Both the position numbers and the translations under genes were made by a program. A stretch of 9,501 nucleotides of DNA from Campylobacteraceae bacterium (lineage in GTDB: Bacteria > Campylobacterota > Campylobacteria > Campylobacterales > Sulfurospirillaceae), in contig JALVAU010000158.1 of NCBI GenBank assembly GCA_027011025.1, positions 1-9,501 on the forward strand, written 5' to 3'. A model generated the notes under the pieces. The model saw nothing but the letters and a program-made list of their open reading frames with translations, did not search any database and was not told the DNA's origin. The stretch's first letter is position 1; every line of letters begins with the position of its first letter. Positions 6,766 to 9,501 of this stretch are shown one piece after another.

Positions 6766-7098
6766 TTAGTTATCAACTCTACTTGTGACATAAAAATAGA
6801 GCACTTCTATCTCTTTGTCTGTTAAAAAATATGTAGGCATAACTCTATGATTTGTTTTGAGAGCCTGAGAAAAAGCAGCTAAACTCAGACGATTTATCGC
6901 CGGAGCTTTTAAAACTCTGTTCTTGCCTTTTGATCTATATCTTGCGATAATAGAACCTTCTCCATTTTTTCCATGGCATAGATTGCAACCTATGCCTCTT
7001 GGATTAAAATAGAGCATCTTTGCATACTCCATTTTTGTGATAAAATCTTCACCAAGCATCGAAACAACTAATAAAAAAACAAGAAAAATTACCCTCAT
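6766..7098 (-). CDS. Small periplasmic monoheme cytochrome c (class I)
   Basis: Protein of 110 residues with a hydrophobic signal peptide (MRVIFLVFLLVVSMLG, 1-16), leaving a mature domain of about 94 residues. Heme attachment is CNLCH (Cys38, Cys41, His42; bases 6973-6987) followed by GKNGEGS, the standard 'CHGxxGxG' class I pattern. Met87 in RVMPTYFLTDKEIEVLYFYV is the likely distal ligand, with the C-terminal helix following. It should be a soluble electron carrier in the periplasm, but the redox partner cannot be read from its neighbours, which are not respiratory genes. The short spacing between heme and C-terminal helix fits cytochrome c551/c553-like proteins. Ribosome site is weak (AGTGAG-like, about 7104-7109, minus). 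It is divergent from folD. Confidence 0.9.
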   Translation of the reverse strand: MRVIFLVFLLVVSMLGEDFITKMEYAKMLYFNPRGIGCNLCHGKNGEGSIIARYRSKGKNRVLKAPAINRLSLAAFSQALKTNHRVMPTYFLTDKEIEVLYFYVTSRVDN

Positions 7099-7124
7099 TC
7101 AAACTCACTTTATCAAACATTCGA

Positions 7125-7130
7125 TATGAT
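7125..7130 (+). promoter_or_regulatory. Candidate -10 box for the folD-lepB-M50 operon
   Basis: TATGAT (five of six matches to TATAAT) lies 33 bases upstream of the folD ATG in the 65-bp divergent gap with the cytochrome gene. No convincing -35 is visible. It is the best candidate in a short AT-rich interval, so confidence is low. Confidence 0.3.
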
Positions 7131-7163
7131 ACTATATTTCAAATAAAGGTAGAGTAAAAATAG

Positions 7164-8021
7164 ATGACATTAATAAACGGAAAAGAGTTATCACAAAAGA
7201 TAAGAAAAAATGTTAAAAAAGAGATTGAGACGCTAGAGACAGTTGGCATCACTCCGGGACTTGCTGTTTTACTTGTGGGTGATGATCCTGCTAGTAAAAC
7301 ATATGTGAGCATGAAAGAGAAAGCCTGTGAAGAGGCAGGTATCTACTCTATCGTGCATAAAATGCCAAATTCCATATCCCAAGATAAAATTTTAGAGATA
7401 CTCGATATGATAAATAAAAATGATTATATAGATGGTATCTTGGTACAACTTCCACTTCCTGCTCAAATAGATACAAATAAAATACTAGAAACCATAAATC
7501 CTAGCAAAGATGTGGATGGTTTTCATCCATTTAATGTTGGAAGACTGGTTTCTGATTTAGATAGTTTTGTGCCTTGTACTCCTTTGGGAGTTATGAGAAT
7601 GTTTGAAGAGTATGGAATTGATCCAAAAGGTAAAGATGTTTGTATAGTTGGAGCTAGTAATATAGTGGGAAAGCCTATGCTAAATCTCCTATTAAATGCC
7701 GGTGCAACCGTAGATATTTGTCATATTTTTACAGAAGACTTAAAAGCTCATACGAGTAAAGCAGATATTGTTATAGTTGGGGTGGGCAAAGCTGGGCTTA
7801 TTAGTAAAGATATGATCAAAGATAATGCAATTGTTATAGACATAGGTATAAACAGGTTAGAGAGTGGAAAATTAGTTGGTGATGTTGATTTTGAAACAGT
7901 AGCTCCAAAATGCTCTTTTATCACTCCAGTTCCTGGTGGTGTAGGACCTATGACTATTGCAATGCTGCTGGAAAATACTCTAAAAGCGGCAAAAAACAGA
8001 AACAAAAAAAAGGTAAAATAA
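7164..8021 (+). CDS. folD: Methylenetetrahydrofolate dehydrogenase / methenyltetrahydrofolate cyclohydrolase
   Basis: Complete FolD of 285 residues (E. coli 288), interconverting 5,10-methylene-THF and 10-formyl-THF with NADP(H), thereby supplying formyl groups to purine synthesis and initiator tRNA formylation. Visible motifs are LLVGDDPASKTYVSMKEKAC (36-55 region, Tyr47 and catalytic Lys51 equivalent to E. coli Tyr50/Lys54), QLPLP (95-99), KDVDGFHP (115-122), the nucleotide-binding GASNIVGKP (163-171) and TPVPGGVGPMT (254-264). The protein ends with a lysine-rich tail (KNRNKKKVK) whose codons also form the ribosome site of lepB. Its own ribosome site is modest (AGAG at 7151-7154). First gene of a three-gene operon with lepB and an M50 protease; the shared operon probably reflects expression level rather than pathway. 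Confidence 0.98.
   Translation: MTLINGKELSQKIRKNVKKEIETLETVGITPGLAVLLVGDDPASKTYVSMKEKACEEAGIYSIVHKMPNSISQDKILEILDMINKNDYIDGILVQLPLPAQIDTNKILETINPSKDVDGFHPFNVGRLVSDLDSFVPCTPLGVMRMFEEYGIDPKGKDVCIVGASNIVGKPMLNLLLNAGATVDICHIFTEDLKAHTSKADIVIVGVGKAGLISKDMIKDNAIVIDIGINRLESGKLVGDVDFETVAPKCSFITPVPGGVGPMTIAMLLENTLKAAKNRNKKKVK
8009..8013 (+). promoter_or_regulatory. lepB ribosome binding site inside the folD coding end
   Basis: AAAGG at the end of an eight-A run (8004-8011), eight bases before the GTG at 8022. It lies within the last codons of folD, whose stop (8019-8021) directly abuts the GTG, implying translational coupling. It supports the GTG as the real start, since the reading frame then begins with a normal signal peptidase N-terminus. 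Confidence 0.65.
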
Positions 8022-8858
8022 GTGAAAAATAGACTGCAAAAACTATACAATTTTTCAAATAGTTGGACTGGTACTGTTATCATTGTATTGCTTGTTATAT
8101 TTTTTATAGCTCAAGCCTTTGTGATTCCTAGTGGAAGTATGAAAAATACTCTTTTGATAGGAGATCATCTTTTTGTAAAGAAGTTTTCTTATGGTGTGCC
8201 TATTCCACATATTCCATGGATTGAAGTTCCAGTACTTCCAGATTTCAAGGGAGATGGACATCTAATAGATGCGAACGGTCCACAAAGAGGAGATATAGTT
8301 GTCTTTAGATATCCAAACAATATAAAAATCCACTATGTAAAAAGGTGTGTGGCGCTTGGAGGAGATGAGATACTATACTCAAACGAAACTCTTTATATAA
8401 GATTTCGTGAGGGTAGTGAATATATGAAGAAAAACTTTCAACCCGGACAATTAGTTGTATTAGCAGGTAAACTATGGGTTAAAAACCCATATAAATATAA
8501 ATATCCGGGTATTCATTATGATAAAAATATAGATATTTTTGAGCAGATGAATCTATACATGCAAGCAAATCAATTAGCAATGCAACCTGCGATTGTGAAG
8601 GAGTTTCCAAGCAAGCAAGGTTTGATGTTTAATGCATTCTATAAAAAAGTACCAAAAGATGAATATTTCATGATGGGAGACAATAGAGACCATTCAAATG
8701 ATAGTAGATTTTGGGGAAGCGTACCATACTCGCTGATAGTTGGAAAACCATGGTTTATATATTTTAGTTGGGACAAAAACTACAATATAAGATGGAATAG
8801 GATAGGAAGATTTATAGACAATCTACAAACTGACAAAAGTTTTTTAAATGGAAAATAG
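8022..8858 (+). CDS. lepB: Signal peptidase I
   Basis: Type I signal peptidase of 278 residues, the membrane-bound serine protease (family S26) that removes signal peptides from exported proteins. One N-terminal membrane anchor (about 17-34, VIIVLLVIFFIAQAF) is followed by the catalytic box B IPSGSMKNTLLIGD with nucleophile Ser39. Box C is RGDIVVFRYP (89-98). Box D is HYVKRCVALGGDE with general-base Lys107. Box E is MGDNRDHSNDSRFWG (218-232). About 100 residues between boxes D and E form the variable extra domain seen in Gram-negative enzymes. Starts with GTG immediately after the folD stop; its end overlaps the next gene by 11 bases. The exported cytochrome and other Sec substrates would be its clients. 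Assignment is secure. Confidence 0.97.
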   Translation: MKNRLQKLYNFSNSWTGTVIIVLLVIFFIAQAFVIPSGSMKNTLLIGDHLFVKKFSYGVPIPHIPWIEVPVLPDFKGDGHLIDANGPQRGDIVVFRYPNNIKIHYVKRCVALGGDEILYSNETLYIRFREGSEYMKKNFQPGQLVVLAGKLWVKNPYKYKYPGIHYDKNIDIFEQMNLYMQANQLAMQPAIVKEFPSKQGLMFNAFYKKVPKDEYFMMGDNRDHSNDSRFWGSVPYSLIVGKPWFIYFSWDKNYNIRWNRIGRFIDNLQTDKSFLNGK

Positions 8859-9498
8859 TGCAGAAATTATAAAAATAGTAGCCCAAATTTTGGCTTTAAT
8901 GATAGCTATCATTGGTCATGAGATTATGCACGGATATGTTGCTTACAAGTATGGTGATTATACTGCTAAAAATGCTGGGCGTTTAAGTATAAATCCTATA
9001 AAACATATAGACTTAGTAGGTACAATTATACTTCCTGCGCTTCTTTTTTTCTCTCATGCTCCTTTTCTTTTTGGTTGGGCAAAACCGGTACCTATAAACA
9101 TGAGAGAAGTGATGAATAACGGAGGCTACAAAGCAGCCATTGGCGTATCTTTAGCTGGAATTGCTTATAACTTTACGCTTGCCATAGTTTGCAGTATTAT
9201 TTTTGGATTTTTAAATGAGCCCACAACATATGTAGGTCTGTTTTTTGTCTATCTTGTTTTACAATCACTCATATACAACATAGTCTTAGGAGTTTTTAAC
9301 CTATATCCCATTCCACCACTTGACGGCTCACATGCACTTGCCTATCTAGCTGCATCACAAGGCTGGAATGGCATTATGAACTTTTTTGACTCTATGCAGA
9401 GATATGGTATGTTGATACTTCTTCTCTTTATAGCTACACCGCTATCAAAGTACTTCTTTGCTCCAATTGGGTATATAGTAAATTGGCTTATAAACTAA
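8848..9498 (+). CDS. Site-2-type intramembrane metalloprotease (peptidase M50 family)
   Basis: Complete 216-residue polytopic protein with the zinc motif HEIMH (His24, Glu25, His28) in the first membrane helix and the third-ligand motif NLYPIPPLDGSH (151-162, Asp159) in a later one. The intervening GWAKPVPIN (76-84) is typical of the compact bacterial M50B group that lacks PDZ domains. At the usual AGPxxN site it reads AGIAYN (103-108): the Pro is replaced by Ile while Asn108 is kept. Such enzymes cleave transmembrane segments, for example anti-sigma factors or remnant signal peptides; the substrate here is unknown. The ATG lies 11 bases inside the end of lepB in another frame and lacks a strong Shine-Dalgarno, so it is probably translated by coupling to LepB. 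Stop at 9496-9498, three bases before the window ends. Confidence 0.92.
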   Translation: MENSAEIIKIVAQILALMIAIIGHEIMHGYVAYKYGDYTAKNAGRLSINPIKHIDLVGTIILPALLFFSHAPFLFGWAKPVPINMREVMNNGGYKAAIGVSLAGIAYNFTLAIVCSIIFGFLNEPTTYVGLFFVYLVLQSLIYNIVLGVFNLYPIPPLDGSHALAYLAASQGWNGIMNFFDSMQRYGMLILLLFIATPLSKYFFAPIGYIVNWLIN

Positions 9499-9501
9499 AG
9501 T

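Overview
This AT-rich window looks like chromosomal DNA of a Campylobacterota (Epsilonproteobacteria) member. A Sulfurimonas- or Arcobacter-like free-living species is a plausible guess. The evidence is the strongly epsilonproteobacterial character of PurH (ending GVRHFLH), the tight folD-lepB-M50 peptidase order, the AT-biased codon use and the abundance of c-type heme motifs. No rRNA, tRNA, CRISPR array or complete insertion sequence is visible. Coding density is high and no stretch longer than about 120 bases lacks a gene.

Left block (1-2222, + strand): a tightly packed three-gene unit. It starts with a tandemly duplicated DUF1538 membrane protein whose 5' end lies outside the window. A GlnB/PII-like small protein follows, its start codon directly after the DUF1538 stop. 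A two-CBS-domain protein comes 11 bases later. DUF1538 proteins have been linked to Na+(Li+,K+)/H+ antiport, and PII-like and CBS proteins are classic nucleotide-sensing partners of transporters. The unit therefore reads as a candidate nucleotide-gated cation transport module, and it is the most interesting functional hypothesis here.

Middle block (2288-5538, - strand): a methyl-accepting chemotaxis protein with a covalent-heme motif (CLACH) in its periplasmic domain, and upstream of it purH (last two steps of IMP synthesis). Between them lies a 60-bp imperfect inverted-repeat element bracketed by TTAA on both sides, which looks like a tiny MITE or IS remnant. A TATAAT box for the chemoreceptor lies just outside its edge.

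Right block (5601-9498): a PLP-dependent MalY/PatB-type C-S lyase on the + strand, divergent from purH across a 62-bp gap with a palindromic shared -10. It converges, across a hairpin, on a small monoheme cytochrome c (- strand). Divergent from the cytochrome is the operon folD (one-carbon metabolism), lepB (signal peptidase I, GTG start abutting the folD stop) and an M50 site-2-type membrane metalloprotease overlapping lepB by 11 bases. The last two place two membrane proteases under coupled translation.
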